The position numbers and the translations under genes were made by a program. The notes beneath the pieces were generated by a model that was not told where the DNA came from, made no database searches, and saw nothing but the letters and a program-made list of their open reading frames with translations. Shown piece by piece: positions 23,771 to 36,599 of a DNA stretch of 64,000 nt (its first letter is position 1; every line of letters begins with the position of its first letter). The DNA is from Tamarix chinensis (Eukaryota; Streptophyta; Magnoliopsida; Caryophyllales; Tamaricaceae). The DNA lies in the NCBI GenBank assembly GCA_030549775.1, contig CM060175.1, positions 82,494,745 through 82,558,744 of the forward strand, given 5' to 3'.

Positions 23771-25222
23771 TTTGTTAGGACTTAGGATCCGCCGTTAGGT
23801 GTGTCGTGTGACTGACCGTATGAACCTTGTCATGCTGCCGAATGCCTGCATGAGCATTTAGATGCTGCCTGGCTGCACGCGTCACGCGTGGTCCCTTGTT
23901 CGTCTGCAAGTGCAATCTGCACCCTAATAAATTCCCCGGAAAATATAGGCCACGTTAGATACGATCCCGCCAAGTGGTGGTCCTCAAAATCCTAATTCCT
24001 TTCCTAGTCCACACAAGGTTGCGTGGTTCTTGTTAGCTGTACATTTGGTATTTTAGTTATATTGTTTTATATTTTCACATATATTCTTTTTAAGGTATCC
24101 GAAGGATGCAAGATTCTCTTTCATGCCTAATGCCGTGTAAAATACTTAAGATCCAAAAAATGTAATTTAGTATTTAAAAAATATTATTTGATATTTAGTT
24201 TATTTATATGAATATTGATATAAATATTAATAGATATGTATGATCTTTATTTCTATTTTTTATATCAAAGTTATTAAAATTATTAAAATAATATTTTCAT
24301 ACAGATATACGATGTATATGTTATTCAATGCATATTTGATCCTTATTTTTGGGTTATCAAGAAAATCAAATATCTTATTTAAAAACATACATATATATAT
24401 ATATATAGTTCATCGTGTTTCGATTCATTTGACTTTTCTATGGTCTAGATTGGGTTGATCCAGATTTTGGTTTTGGACAAGGGGTTGGTTCAGTAATGGG
24501 TCTCCGAAGGTACTTGTAAGTTTTAGAACCTTAATTACGAGCAGTTGCCATTTATCTGTAACTACATGTAAGTGCGAGAATTCAGGCGAAAGTGAAACAG
24601 CCTCTTTTGTTCCTAAAATCACCTCTAAGTTTATTCTGTTATAAATTAGTCTCCCATAATTTTGTGAAGAAAGGTACAAAAGGGCAACGTACCCTATAAA
24701 TTTTAAGTTCGGAGGCTGTAACAGGAGAAAAGAGTTTTGTGCTCTTTTCTTGTGAATCTTAGAGCGAACATTTCCATAATATGCGAAGGCTTTTGTCTTA
24801 CTTTCCATGAATTTCGATCAGAATCGTTCATTAGACAATGAAAGCTATGTACCATTTGAAAAATGAATTCTTCTCTGTCACTAGGGCGGGTCCTCTAATT
24901 TATTCCAATTGCGACTTCTTCACACACACTCAGCGGTCCCAATTTTTTTATTTTTATTTTTTCCTTTTTCCTTTTTCCTTTTTTGGCGATGTGATGCGAT
25001 GTGGCCAGGCTGCCCATGTTCTAACTCATAAATAAGATGCCCAATTTAGCCGTAGGGTCATGGGCCCACTAATCTATGCCCACCGTTTTTCATTCATCTA
25101 CCCTTTAAATCTGGGCAACCATAAATAAGATGGAACCCATGGCCCCTCCTTGGTTCTTTCATTTCATGTGCTTTTGTTTTTGCTGGCTTACCTGAAGCAT
25201 TCTGCATGCAGCCGGAGCAAAT

Positions 25223-26377
25223 ATGGGTGCAGGTGGCCGGGCTGTTCCTCTCGTCACAAAGAAGGCAGGGCCTGATGAAGTACTTGAGCGTGTTCCACAT
25301 GAGAAGCCGCCCTTCACGCTTGGCCAATTAAAGAAGGCCATTCCACCTCATTGCTTCCGCCGATCCGTCCTCCGTTCTTTCTCCTACGTTATTTTTGATC
25401 TCACCATCGCCTTCATCCTCTACGACCTAGCCAGCGCTTACATCCATCTCCTTCCTCATCCTTTCTCTTACGCCGCATGGCCCGTCTACTGGGCTGTTCA
25501 AGGGTCCTTCTTGACCGGTGTTTGGGTCATAGCTCATGAGTGCGGCCACCATGCCTTTAGCGACTACCAATGGCTCGACGACACCGTTGGCCTCATCCTC
25601 CACTCATGCCTTCTCGTCCCTTACTTTTCGTGGAAGTATAGCCATCGACGCCATCACTCGAACACCGCCTCCCTTGAAAAGGATGAGGTGTTCGTTCCAA
25701 AGAAGAAAGAAGGGCTCAGCTGCTTTTCCAAGTACCTCAACAACCCTCCGGGCAGGATCCTTAACCTTGGTGTCACACTCATCCTTGGGTGGCCGTTGTA
25801 CCTCATGTTCAACGCCTCGGGCAGGCATTACGAGAAATTCGCTTGTCACTACGATCCTTACGGCCCAATCTACAACGACCGTGAGAGGCTCCAGATCTAC
25901 ATCTCCGATGCCGGTGTACTCGCCGTGACATACGGGCTTTTCAGGCTAATAGCAGCCAAAGGCCTTGCTTGGGTATTCTGTATTTACGGCGGTCCGTTGC
26001 TTGTTGTGAATGGATTCCTCGTTCTGATCACGTATCTTCAGCACACACATCCATCCCTGCCCCACTACGACTCTTCTGAGTGGGACTGGTTTAGGGGAGC
26101 CTTAGCTACGGTGGACAGAGATTATGGAATATTGAACAAGGTCTTCCATAACATAACCGATACGCATGTGGCTCACCATTTGTTCTCTAACATGCCGCAT
26201 TACCATGCAATGGAGGCTACCAAAGCTATAAAGCCGATCTTGGGCGGTTATTATCGGTTCGACAGGACACCTTTTTACGTGGCATTGTGGAGGGAAGCAA
26301 AGGAGTGTATTTATGTTGAGCCAGATGAAGGTGATCAGAAGAGCAAAGGCGTCTTCTGGTATAATAATAAGCTATGA
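25223..26377 (+). CDS. FAD2: Delta-12 oleate desaturase, microsomal (FAD2)
   Basis: Endoplasmic-reticulum enzyme that inserts a double bond at carbon 12 of oleate on phosphatidylcholine, giving linoleate; it takes electrons from cytochrome b5. The intact 384-residue frame is the usual family length (about 383-387). All three di-iron histidine boxes are present: HECGHH at 105-110, HRRHH at 141-145 and HVAHH at 315-319. Hydrophobic segments lie near 52-78, 83-104, 178-198 and 225-272. The C-terminus YNNKL fits the aromatic ER-retrieval motif. The ATG is chosen because it begins MGAGGR, the family signature, 11 bases after a splice acceptor (TGCATGCAG|). There is no intron in the coding region, as in other plant FAD2 genes. 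Residues 322-323 read SN where most relatives have ST, a mild change. A damaged second copy lies at 44141-45288. Confidence 0.97.
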   Translation: MGAGGRAVPLVTKKAGPDEVLERVPHEKPPFTLGQLKKAIPPHCFRRSVLRSFSYVIFDLTIAFILYDLASAYIHLLPHPFSYAAWPVYWAVQGSFLTGVWVIAHECGHHAFSDYQWLDDTVGLILHSCLLVPYFSWKYSHRRHHSNTASLEKDEVFVPKKKEGLSCFSKYLNNPPGRILNLGVTLILGWPLYLMFNASGRHYEKFACHYDPYGPIYNDRERLQIYISDAGVLAVTYGLFRLIAAKGLAWVFCIYGGPLLVVNGFLVLITYLQHTHPSLPHYDSSEWDWFRGALATVDRDYGILNKVFHNITDTHVAHHLFSNMPHYHAMEATKAIKPILGGYYRFDRTPFYVALWREAKECIYVEPDEGDQKSKGVFWYNNKL

Positions 26378-26605
26378 GGGTAATTAATTACCCCTTCTTG
26401 TAAGAGATCGAGAGGCAGGGAGCTAGCTTTTTAATTACATTAGTGTCCGCCATTTTTTCCTGCCTTGATTGTTAGGTTTCTTTGTACTTGCTCTACTATA
26501 CGGAGTAATATTTGGGACCTCTAGTTGTAATATCCTTCATCGCATACTTTGGCGCCTAATTAAGCGTTCGCATTAATATGAAGGTTCTGTTGTTGCTCAT
26601 TCACG

Positions 26606-26611
26606 AATAAA
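26606..26611 (+). terminator. Candidate FAD2 polyadenylation signal
   Basis: AATAAA in CGAATAAAAATAAATG, about 230 bp after the stop codon and followed by T/G-rich text, a usual distance for a plant 3'UTR. Confidence 0.5.
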
Positions 26612-26755
26612 AATAAATGAAAAGAAGAAGAATTTGTTCGTTGCTTTCAGTACTACGTGATGGTAACCCTGATCAATTCAAGCGAAACTTTTCTGTGTAC
26701 TATAAATTGTGACCAGAAATTGCTCTTCATTTTCTTCAGGACCGGTATCTATCGA

Positions 26756-29574
26756 TAATCTATAATAATTATCACTACGAAAATAGAGTATAGCATCGTC
26801 GGCCAACGTTCAGCACTTTTTCCTGCCCATTTCAATTAATCAGTGCCAGTAAGTATCGGAAACTAAGATATATTGTTGTTAGAGGTGATAAAAATTAATC
26901 CGAATATAATTAAAAGTATTCATTAATATGTTCCGATATGACGTTCAGCTAAATATAATTGATTTGAGCCGTAAGCCTAACCCAACTTGTAACACAAGTT
27001 ACACGAGTTGATTCGAAATCCGACATTAATCCAACTTGGAGTTTATATGATATTAATCCGATCCTCCATAGATTCAGCCCGTCAGCCCGACATCAACTCG
27101 ATTCGAGTAGACCAAATTCGATATTAATCAATTATAATTATAAAAAATTATATATATTTTATTACTTATTTAAAGTTTTTAAAAATATATTATTTTATAA
27201 ATTATATTTATTTTTCTTACTTTTATAATGATCATATTTATTCACCAACGATATTAAAATTTAATTAATTTTTTTAGAATAAAATATTAAAAAATTATAA
27301 TAATAAACAGGCAACAATTCATAATTGATTTTTAATTACATGCTTACATAATATCAAAATTAATACTTACGCACGAGGTGAGTTTGATTAATTTTAATAT
27401 TAAATATTCAATTTAACCAAAACCAAAAGTGACCGGAATTACGATTAATTCGATCCGAACACAACTATACCCATTAAAAGTTAACTGGAACCCAAACCGA
27501 CCCTAACCAATTAAAATAACTCGAACAAGAGTTAACTCGATCAAAATCTGATGTGACATATCAAATTAACTTAAAATAATTTGATCCCAAACTAACTTAA
27601 TCTGGCCCAATAAATTAATATAATACAACTTAAATATACAATAATTCTAATCCAAATGAATAATAAACTAATCCAAACTCAATAAGATTTGACACGACCT
27701 ACAACCGGTTCATAAAGAAAAAATGAACCAGACAACCCGTCCCTACCTGTTAGAAGCCGGTCCATCCATCCCGATTGCCCAGCAAATTTGGGGGCACTTT
27801 TAATGCCCGTTATATTTTCATCCGTATTGATTGCTTAGTAGATGAAGTTATGCTTAACGATCCAATCTAATATTATGTCTCTCTCGAAGAAAAGAGAAAA
27901 AAGAGAGAGCTAAAGTACATACTAGAGTCTAGAATTGTAATTACCGGAGATTGCAGAGCTATGAAGTACAGCTGATTGAAAACTGCAATAATACATTGGA
28001 AATATTTGTCGCCAACCACAGTCTGTTTTCGTTGACCCATTATTATTGGAAATGCAAACCTATTTAATCCAGCTCATTAATTACAAGTCATAAACGAACT
28101 AACTCTTTTAGATCTACTGTATAGTGTGATTTCGTATTTAAAAAAGTGTTACTATATATATCAATGATAAAATTTAATTATTAATATTTTAATATATATA
28201 TATATTGATAAAAATATAAAAATAAAAATAATTATATTTTTAATACAAATATTATAATTATATTTTTATACTATAATATATTGCATTTAAAATAAATTAT
28301 TATTTAAAATTTATTATTAAAATTTAGAGCAATATTCTTTTTAATATGAAAGGTGTACTACATTAGTATCAATGGAATGGAACCTTTTGATGCTGAACCT
28401 TTCAATTTTCTACCTTTTAGCTTCCTGTATTGAATAGGAATGTCATTTAATTTAATTGAGTTAATTTTTTTATTAGCCTTGAACACAATTACCCTTCTAA
28501 TCAGCAGAATTATTTACTCCTCGGCATAATATCTCACTTTCCAACTCTCAATATATATATATATATATGCCTCAATTATTATAAATATGTCTATCCTGAT
28601 CTAGCTATCATATCATGGTAGACATGTTCTGTTAGGAATTCTATTTTTCCAGCATTTTGAATGGTTGATTTTTTGGTGAACCATGAACTAACACTAAATT
28701 ATGAAGTAGCTACAAAAATAAACATTCAAAGTGGATATTGGTATGGATCATTTGAATCTTTCTTTTGGCGTCTCCATGATGATATCTATTTTTCTTTAAT
28801 TCAACCTAATTTCTTCTGATCTAGTTTGGTTGAGATCAATTTGACTCCATCCCATTTTCCAACGCCTATTTAGCATGATCATTGCATGGTTGATTGCTTA
28901 AAAACTGTTGTTGTTTTTAAACGCTTTGCTTGGTAGCTAATTGAATTTCATATTTGCTAGCCTAAGCTAAGATGGGTTTTATATTATGTGATAAAATTTT
29001 TATAATTTGTTTCTTTTTATATTTGTAATTAAAGAATGTTGTCATGACTCATAATTTTTTTTAGGATCTCGTAACCATCTATTTAATCTTTGATGTATGA
29101 TTATATAATTGACTATTGAATACTTAATGTGGAATTTGTTAAGTCTGATCATTTGAATACTTGGTTTTTAAAATTTATGATGTAAGTTATGCAATGAAAA
29201 AGTATTTAATGTAGGACAAGATTATTTAGGGAAAATATAAATTATAAATAATTACTAATCTCCAATTAAGAATTATTATAATGACCAAATTTTTTATGGA
29301 TTGATCTAAATGTATGACTATATAACTCACTTCATAGTACTTAATTTGGAATTTGCTATATTACTTGGTTTTTGGACTTTATAGTCTAGTTTATGGAATG
29401 GGAAACTACTTAATGTAGGTTGAGATTATTTTGGAAAAAGGTAATTTAAAGGAAAAAAAAATGGATACATAGAGAATTATTTTTTTCATGAAATTTAATG
29501 CCATGATTACCATAATGACCATCATGAACTCATGACTAGATTATTGTAAGCACTTGTTTTATCTTTAATGTGTA
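26756..29574. other. Block present only in duplication arm A
   Basis: Arm B joins the equivalents of 26755 and 29575 directly, so these 2.8 kb were either inserted in A or lost from B. They are AT-rich and non-coding. They include a hAT-like segment (about 26882-27750) and tandem repeats (29090-29600). A TA run is present at 28551-28568. Confidence 0.55.
26882..27750. mobile_element. Possible non-autonomous hAT-like element
   Basis: Starts AGAGGTGATAAAAATTAATCC and ends GACAACCCGTCCCTACCT, a style seen in plant hAT non-autonomous elements. The interior has many repeats of ACCCAA/CCGA and 'AATTCGA(T/A)CC' text. Only a partial flanking repeat (GTTAG) is seen, not a clean 8-bp target duplication. 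Confidence 0.35.
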
Positions 29575-29600
29575 ACAACATAACTTATTGAAATTTAATT
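29090..29600 (+). repeat. Degenerate tandem repeat of about 220 bp
   Basis: Related phrases recur: 'GATGTATGATTATATAA' near 29092, 'AAATGTATGACTATATAAC' near 29309 and 'AATGTGTAACAACATAAC' near 29567. Each is followed by 'ACTTAAT.TGGAATTTG' or its equivalent. In the first two copies this leads to 'ACTTAATGTAGG..GAGATTATTT'. No coding potential. Confidence 0.5.
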
Positions 29601-29744
29601 CCAAAACATTATAGAATGTGGTATAGATATACTCTACAATGGTTTATACTCTATATGTACATTATTGGTGCTAGACGGGAAATACCTTGCTCCTTGCCTC
29701 CTTGGATTGAGTTTTAATACATATATACATATTGAAAAGGTTGA
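29575..29744 (+). repeat. Segmental duplication arm A, second block
   Basis: Matches 45660-45812. Shared text includes AATGTGGTATAGATAT and CTCCTTGGATTGAGTTTTAA. Confidence 0.8.
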
Positions 29745-29875
29745 AGATAAAGGTTGGAATGAGAGGGTGGAGAGATGTGAGATAGGAGAAGAGGGAAGAC
29801 AAATCAAAGCCCGATTCTCTCAAAGGATAATTACATTGGAAATGAGCCAAATAAGGGACACTTGAACTATGAAGA

Positions 29876-30767
29876 TGTAACAACCCATTTTTACTATTTA
29901 AAAATTTTATTTTAGTGAACGTATAATCACAAAAATATTGGGTTTTCCCATCACATTTAGCCTTAACTAACTTTTACTAAGTGTTACAGCTAAAATAATT
30001 CAACACAACCAATAAAATAACATAAAGTGCGACAATAACATATATTAAGAGTTACAGATAATACAACATCTATATGGCAACACTAATGAAATTACAACTG
30101 GGGATATAAGAGTCCAAAGAAAAATTGACACAATGAAACAACTAAACAACGCAACACTAATTTACCCTTACATTCATCCCAACTACGATCCCTAATACAA
30201 ACTATACAAGTCACAAAAGCAAAGACTCGTTCTCCTAAACCTTAGGGTAGTGCTCCTTGAAGCCCTAAACCACAACATATTGCACACATATTTATTTGAA
30301 AAGTACTAGAATCAATATGAATTTCTCAAACTAAGTAAATCACAAAACCTCTAAAGATGTAGCATGCTCACATTACAACAATAATGCAATAACGAGAATC
30401 ATGCATAAAACATAGAACCACATGCAATCACAATATACAAGAGTAATCATGTTTCCACAAATCCACAAACAAAACAATCAACCATACTCCACAAGGGCTA
30501 AATTCAACTTGATTGGAGAATCACTCAACTTATCAATCCAAAACCCTAAATCAATTATTAAGGAGTTAACTTGGTGATTATCTAATCCAATTTCCAATTC
30601 AGTCAAATTATTACCTCTTAAGAGAACTACAAGCCCATAGTCCAAAACAATGATTGCGAGGGATGAATTAACAAATCAAACTACTAACCTCTTGAAAACA
30701 AGTTAAATAAGTCACACGATCGAACCAAAGTTGTGTATACACACCTAAAACTCAAATCCTTAACTAC
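29876..30767 (-). mobile_element. Long LTR fragment 3 (reverse)
   Basis: Starts TGTAACAACCCATTTTTACT, matching the reverse-orientation family end, then runs about 0.9 kb until a forward LTR start interrupts it at 30768. Its counterpart past 34547 was not recognised. The hairpin array is not evident, so it may be a diverged subfamily. Confidence 0.5.
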
Positions 30768-33700
30768 TATAATACCCTAACATTTTGTAAACTTTACTTT
30801 TGAGTGTTTAGCCTTTTTATTCAAAACTAACCCTTAAGCCTTAGCATAATTATTTTATTAACAACATTTGACTCATTATCTAAATAAATTCCTAAATATT
30901 TTTCCCAATTATTTTTACTTATTTCCTTTTTCTAGACCTATTCTGAACCTAATTATTTTTTTCCGATTATTTTCATACCCAATATCCTAACCGAACCAAA
31001 TTAAATCTAAAACTAAAATAAAACAAACCTAATTTTCTTTTCCCCTACTGTTTTACCTACCTAAAATTACCCTATGCATACCTTATTCTTATACCATTGG
31101 GTACCCCATAATCCTCCCCCAAAATCTCTCCCTATCTCACTCCCCTTCTCATGCTTTGCCTATACCTCTCATCCCTCACCTTTTTACTAGACCATGCTCC
31201 TATCCCACATATGGTTAAACTACACACACTTACACCTCCCAACCTTAATCGTATATACACAAAGACCATCTCCTCTCTTCTCCTTCGTGTGGAACTCCCT
31301 CCTCTCTTCTTCTTTGTGCACCATCACTTGGCCTACCCTTCCTATTCTTTCTTTCATCATCATCATCATCATCTTCTTCTTCTTCGTATTCCTTCCTTGC
31401 TCTTCTTCTTCTTCTTCTTCCCTGCCACTCGTTTCTTTCTTTTCTTTCTTCCTTCTCCTTCTCTACGTCAAGTTTTGCCAAAGCCTCCCCCAACTCTTTG
31501 GCATACTCCCCCGTAGCACTTCTCTAGGTAACGACAATTGTTACCGTTGGTGCTCCCTGCACTTCAACCACTGTGCATGCAACCACACAACATCCTTTAC
31601 CTCTCTCTACTCTTTGCTCGATTTTTCCTGCCTCACTAGCCTTCCTCAACTGATCACGCAACCCACCCCACCAAACCGTCCCTTACCCTCCATTTTCATG
31701 CACCACCCCTTTAACCATAGCCCTGCATGCAACCTTCTATCTCATACCATCCTCACCAGCACCACACCACCAATACCGCAACACCATACCACCATCCCAG
31801 CAGCAACAACCTTGACTTTCTTCTTCTTCCTTTTCTTCTTCTTTTTCCTCCTCGCCGTCATAGTCTTCCCTTTCTTCTCCTTCTTCTTCCTGGCTTTTTT
31901 TCCCTTCTCCTTCCGTAGGTTTTGCCGATCCTCACCCCTAGGTAGCAATAATTCCTTCTATTGATGCCCCTTCTCTTTTGATACCTCCCTCCACTGCAAA
32001 TCGACCCCTAAAACACTTCCTACATAGCCTCGGTCCAACCCATAGCCACCCTCTTTGCACTGCTCCAGTGAGCAAACACCACCCTTCCACTTCTAGTCAT
32101 TTCTACTTCCCAACGTAGCCACAAACCATCTCCCTCTTTCCCTACTCTTCTTCCTACACTAAACTAGCCCCTTGCACCACCTTATTATAACGAGCTCCCA
32201 CTTCCAACATTACCACCCTCCCAACCACCATCCGTCCAGCACCACCTAGCCACCAATCTCCACTAGTAGTCCAACTCCTTCCCCCTTTGCGTGTGCATGG
32301 CTCACGCTGCATGCGTAGCGTGAATTGTGTTGTTTTTGACCAAGTGTAGTGTATTATATATATAAGGGTATTTTGATAATTTTAGAAAAATAAATATTTT
32401 ATTATTATAACTATTATTTTGTGTTAAAATATTAATTTAGTATTTTGGTATTCTTTTTAGGCATAAAAGTTTGATTAGCAGGATCTCATAATATTTAGTA
32501 TAATACTACTAATTTACGTTTTTGTTATAATTTAGGTAATTATTTTACTCTACTAACATAAAAAATATTGCAGGATAGCACATTAGGGTTTTTGTGTGGA
32601 ATATGTTAAGTATGATTTGTTAAATTATGATTATGTGCTATATATTTGACAATATGTAAAAATAACATGTTATCATAAGTAAACTATTTCAAGGACAAAG
32701 TATGGTAAAAATTTTATTTCTTGATTATATGTGACATGTATGTAGAAAAATAATAGGTTGAGCATACTTAGATATAATTGTGGCATATTAATTATTGATA
32801 TGTGCCCTAGGGATAATTTGGTCATTTTATGTGTATTATGATTTTTACCGTGGCTAATGTCTAATGTGTATTATATGTTGTAAGCATAAGATTATGTGAT
32901 CATCGATGTATTGGATATGCATGGTAAGGTTTTATCTGCAAAATTTGGAATAAGGGTAAATTAGTTATTTTTCTTATCTAGTAATGTAGTCGTATGATAA
33001 ATTGGTTTAATTATTATGTTTTAGAATTTGTATGACAAACTTATAAATAAAATGGATTTAGTAATTAAAGAGAATGTTAGTGTGATAATTTTAACCTTAG
33101 GGGCATTTTGGTCATTGTGACCTAATGTGTCCAAAATGTGAATAATTGGGTCTAGGATAGTCTTAGTATATTTTTATAATTGATCTTGATTATGGTTATC
33201 TTGGAATAATTGGAATAAGTAAAATGGTTAATCATGGAAATTAGATCTATGTGATTGTATGCAATTTTACGATCACCTTAATAAAATACTAATACTTAAA
33301 GTGAAAGAATTTGAGATCGGGAATGGTAGTTTTTTAAGAATTTCTACACTAAAGATCTGATTTAGCCCATGGTTGATTCTGGATTTCTACCAGTGTGCCT
33401 TAATGCCCCATCCATGCTCTATAACTTACTCCTTTTAACTTTACGGGCCTAATTAGGGGGTATGCACACTTATAAATTAGGTGTCCTTATCGGTAGGGTA
33501 CTGTATTACCTTCATGTATCAGTGCGACCATGGTATCTTTACGTGATCAGGTTGATAGTCGATAGGATACTGTGCTACCTTGGTACGTCGGTATGACTGG
33601 AGTACCTTAGTGTCTCTAGGTTTGATGTGATATTCCCTCGAGTAAATGAAAATGGAAATGATTGATGGATTATTTGATTATCAAATTACCTGTTAAGTGG

Positions 33701-34547
33701 TAGCAGCCTTTGTGCCTACTTGTGGTTCGGCAACAACGTTCGTATTTACTAGTGTTTAGGTAACTGTCTTTGTACCTACCTATGATATGACGATTTGATA
33801 TTGATCTGTGCTTATGAACCTACCCGTCTGTTGAGATTTTTTTGGATTAATGATGAGGTATGTGTCATGTAGTTATTATCTTGAATTTGAGGTTGATATT
33901 GTTTCTAATTGTACTACTATTTGATGTTCCATTGGTAAGTTTCAATTAATTTCAAATGAACGAGTATGGTTGGTATGTGGTATTGGTGGTATGTTATTAT
34001 ATGAATGGTTAATTGATACATGTATGTTTTGTGTTTATACCTTATATTATTTTGATGCCTTGTATGTGTTCTATGCTGGTTTTTTGTATTGGTTTAGTAT
34101 AAAGGGTTACTCTGTACCATTATACTAAAGGGTTCTTTTCGTGGATCCCAGCCTATTCAATTGATATTTGTAGGTCAGCTTCTAAGCTCAGTTAAAGCTA
34201 GTAGTTCAGTTGAGAGAGCCTAGGGTTATGTAGTGTCTTTTGGGTATTTTTATTTTAGTTGTATTTTGGGAGTCTATGTCCTCCTATATTTTCTCTCTTT
34301 GAGTTTTGTAAACCATTGATGTTGCTTTTACATATCACCATAATTATCTAATGTTCTATTTATTTTGATTATTGTAACCTTGTTATTAATTTAAGTAGAG
34401 TAATGATTTTAGCCTTAGTAATTGGTATGAAAACGATAACCAAACTTGTACCAAGTGTAGCAGTAACACCCTTTGTTTTATTATTTTAACTTATGTGCGT
34501 AACTTTGTAAATAAAAATTTTTGGTTCATAAAAACTGGGGTGTTATA
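30768..34547 (+). mobile_element. Long LTR copy 4 (forward)
   Basis: Starts TATAATACCCTAAC (a mutated TGTAACACCC) and ends CTGGGGTGTTATA; 3.78 kb. A pyrimidine block lies at about 31080-32280, then TATATATATAAGGG near 32353. The downstream body (32400-34540) matches the tail of LTR copy 7 (61320-64000), for example 'TAGCA.ATTAGGGTTTTTG' at 32577 and 61614. There is no gag or pol. Flanking 5-mers (ACTAC and CATAC) only partly agree. Long open frames at 31151-31964 are in the pyrimidine block and are not called. Confidence 0.65.
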
Positions 34548-34771
34548 CATACACCCTCTAGGGTCTGTGAATCCTTATGAGAAGAAATGAGCCATTTGAC
34601 TCAAATGCCTAACTCTGCATTGGCATAAAATCCCTTTCCAACTCAAGTCTTCAGCTATAAATGAGTAGTGTTTTTATTCAATGTTAATATTATTATTCCC
34701 TAAAGGATTCAAGGATTCAAGGATCTATGACAATTTGATCAAATCAAACCTTCTGAACCACTAAGGTTCAT
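34548..34771. other. Spacer between LTR 4 and duplicated DNA
   Basis: About 220 bp of AT-rich text with no gene. Its counterpart is absent from duplication arm B. Confidence 0.4.
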
Positions 34772-35990
34772 AAAAAAACCAACTATTTAATCAAATAAAA
34801 TGGACCTCAAGGGTCTCTACAACTCAAATCTATCTTAGTTTAATGATAGGTGTCACATTATAACCTAAACACTTGACCAATTTAACTCAATTTAATCCTT
34901 TCCAACATTTTATTTCCAATTATTCAAAGGTCAAACATATATTTAACTAAGTCATGAGTCCATACTAATGTTAACAAAGGCCAACTAAATAAAAAAATAA
35001 CATAAATGGTCAAACATAATCTAAATTCAAACCTAGTCAAATCATTGGATCAACTAAAAGAAAGTCAACAAAACTATCTCAGGGGACCAGTCAACTAGTC
35101 CCACAAACTAGCTAGTTGTTCTGGGAACAACAAGGACAAATAGATAAAGTAAAATAGCTAAACCAATTAACGGATTCCTCCCCTAATCAGTTAGTTGATA
35201 CAAGTCTAAACCAACACTTACAAATTCTAGCTTAATCTGTTAATTGGTGGGCCAAACCTGATCAATTGGTGGACAAGTTGGCTAGTTTTTCCCATATCAA
35301 TTGAATGACTTATACGGGTAAAGTACATATAAACATGCAATTCATACATAAATAAATCTTAGCCTATCAATACAATCCTAGCATGCTCCTACACTGCTAA
35401 AACACATATAAAAACATGCTTAACACATTAAACCATTCATATTCATGCTCATTAGTCAATTGCACAATACTTCTCATATTTAAGTCGTTAATTGTCATGC
35501 CATGGATAAAACAACTAAACATACCTACACTCACAGATATCACTACAAAACTAGGTACATGCTAATAAATGTAAAAAACATTCTCCACATACAGTTTGAA
35601 AGGTAAAACTACCAACTCACACACATTCTCATACTCTTAAATGTAATAGCATAAAAGTCACAGTTTCATAATAAATATAGCCTAGTAGGATACTAAGCCT
35701 AACAAGTCTAACATGGTCACACCTATATATTCTACCATCTTAAGAGTAGTTGTACTTACCTAAATTCAATGCTTAAGCAGAAATACAAAAATGCCTTAGT
35801 CTAAGGCCACCTCAAGCACCACTTGGATAATCTTCAAAAATGCTAAAATGTAAAAATAAGAACACGTAACAATAATCACAAAATAGTATAACAAAATTAG
35901 AGTTTCTAAAGAAGGAGGAAATATTACCCTTTATAAAGACAAGGGATGAGAGAAAAAAAGGAAGTTTAAGATGCCAAACTACATAGTTAG
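34772..35990 (+). repeat. Segmental duplication arm A, third block
   Basis: Matches 45813-47025. Shared text includes AATGGACCTCAAGGGTC, CAACTAAATAAAAA and TCATACATAAATAAATCTTA. It holds internal short repeats of the AATCAGT.AGTTGGT type. No coding region. In arm B this block directly follows the match to 29744, so the 5 kb between 29744 and 34772 is specific to arm A. Confidence 0.75.
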
Positions 35991-36590
35991 CTACAAATAT
36001 AACATCCTTTATTTGTTTAAAAATAAATAAAGGCTATAAAAGGAAAATATAAAAGAGAAAACAAGAGAAACATGAAGGAAAAGAGGAGAGAACAACTCTA
36101 TTTTTGACTGAAGAACAAGGAAGAAAATTAAACACTTAGACAAGGAAAATAACCAAAGAAAATAGAGAAGAGAGAACAACCAAGAGGAGAAAGTGCTAGC
36201 TAGAAAAAAAATGGCCTAAAAGGGAAGAGTTGGTTGAAAATAAACACACCAAGAGGAAAGAGGGAAGGGGTTAGCTTTTCCACGAGTGGAGGACCATATG
36301 CAGGTTTTTAGGAATAGTTTGTAGAGACCCATATATATAATACCTAATATAAGTAACGTATAATTGAGATGGATTAAAATGTTTGATACAACTATTTATA
36401 TAAAAAAAGTGCAAATTCATTAAGAGAAGTCAACTATTGAAGATTTTTACAGTTAAGTGTACTTGGTTTGGAGTATTTCAATGATGAGTGGCCTCACAGA
36501 AAGTATCTTAAGAAACATGCTATAATTACTCACAATTGATATCGAAATGAGGTCTACCCACGATACCAGAATGGGATGAGTAATAATAAT
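35991..36590. other. Non-coding AT/GA-rich stretch
   Basis: No gene or clear element. A purine-rich piece (36040-36290) could be another worn LTR remnant. Confidence 0.35.
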
Positions 36591-36599
36591 AATAATAAT

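Larger units (their letters stand above)
20733..25211 (+). other. FAD2: FAD2 5'UTR intron (about 4.5 kb)
   Basis: GT at 20733 and AG at 25210-25211. It holds a TA microsatellite (20883-20906), a CTC run (21391-21419), a hAT-type MITE (23530-23770) and no other gene. Such introns often raise FAD2 expression in plants (established for several species). From about 23835 onward the intron is duplicated at 41950-44130. Confidence 0.5.
23835..26755 (+). repeat. Segmental duplication arm A, FAD2 block
   Basis: Direct repeat of 41950-45640. Matching text starts at GCTGCCGAATGCC here and GCTGCTAAATGCC there, and continues through the intron, coding exon and 3' flank to CTTCAGGACC. Arm A holds the intact gene. 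Further blocks of the same duplication are at 29575-29744 and 34772-35990. Confidence 0.85.

Noticed and set aside
25536..25928. Alternative frames on both strands within the FAD2 exon
   Set aside because: Shadow frames of a well-conserved coding exon.
31151..31964. Open frame of 256 residues rich in Ser, Leu and Phe
   Set aside because: Lies in the polypyrimidine block of LTR copy 4; low complexity and not conserved in other copies.
30763..34552. Target duplication for LTR copy 4
   Set aside because: Flanking ACTAC and CATAC agree only partly; too weak to claim.
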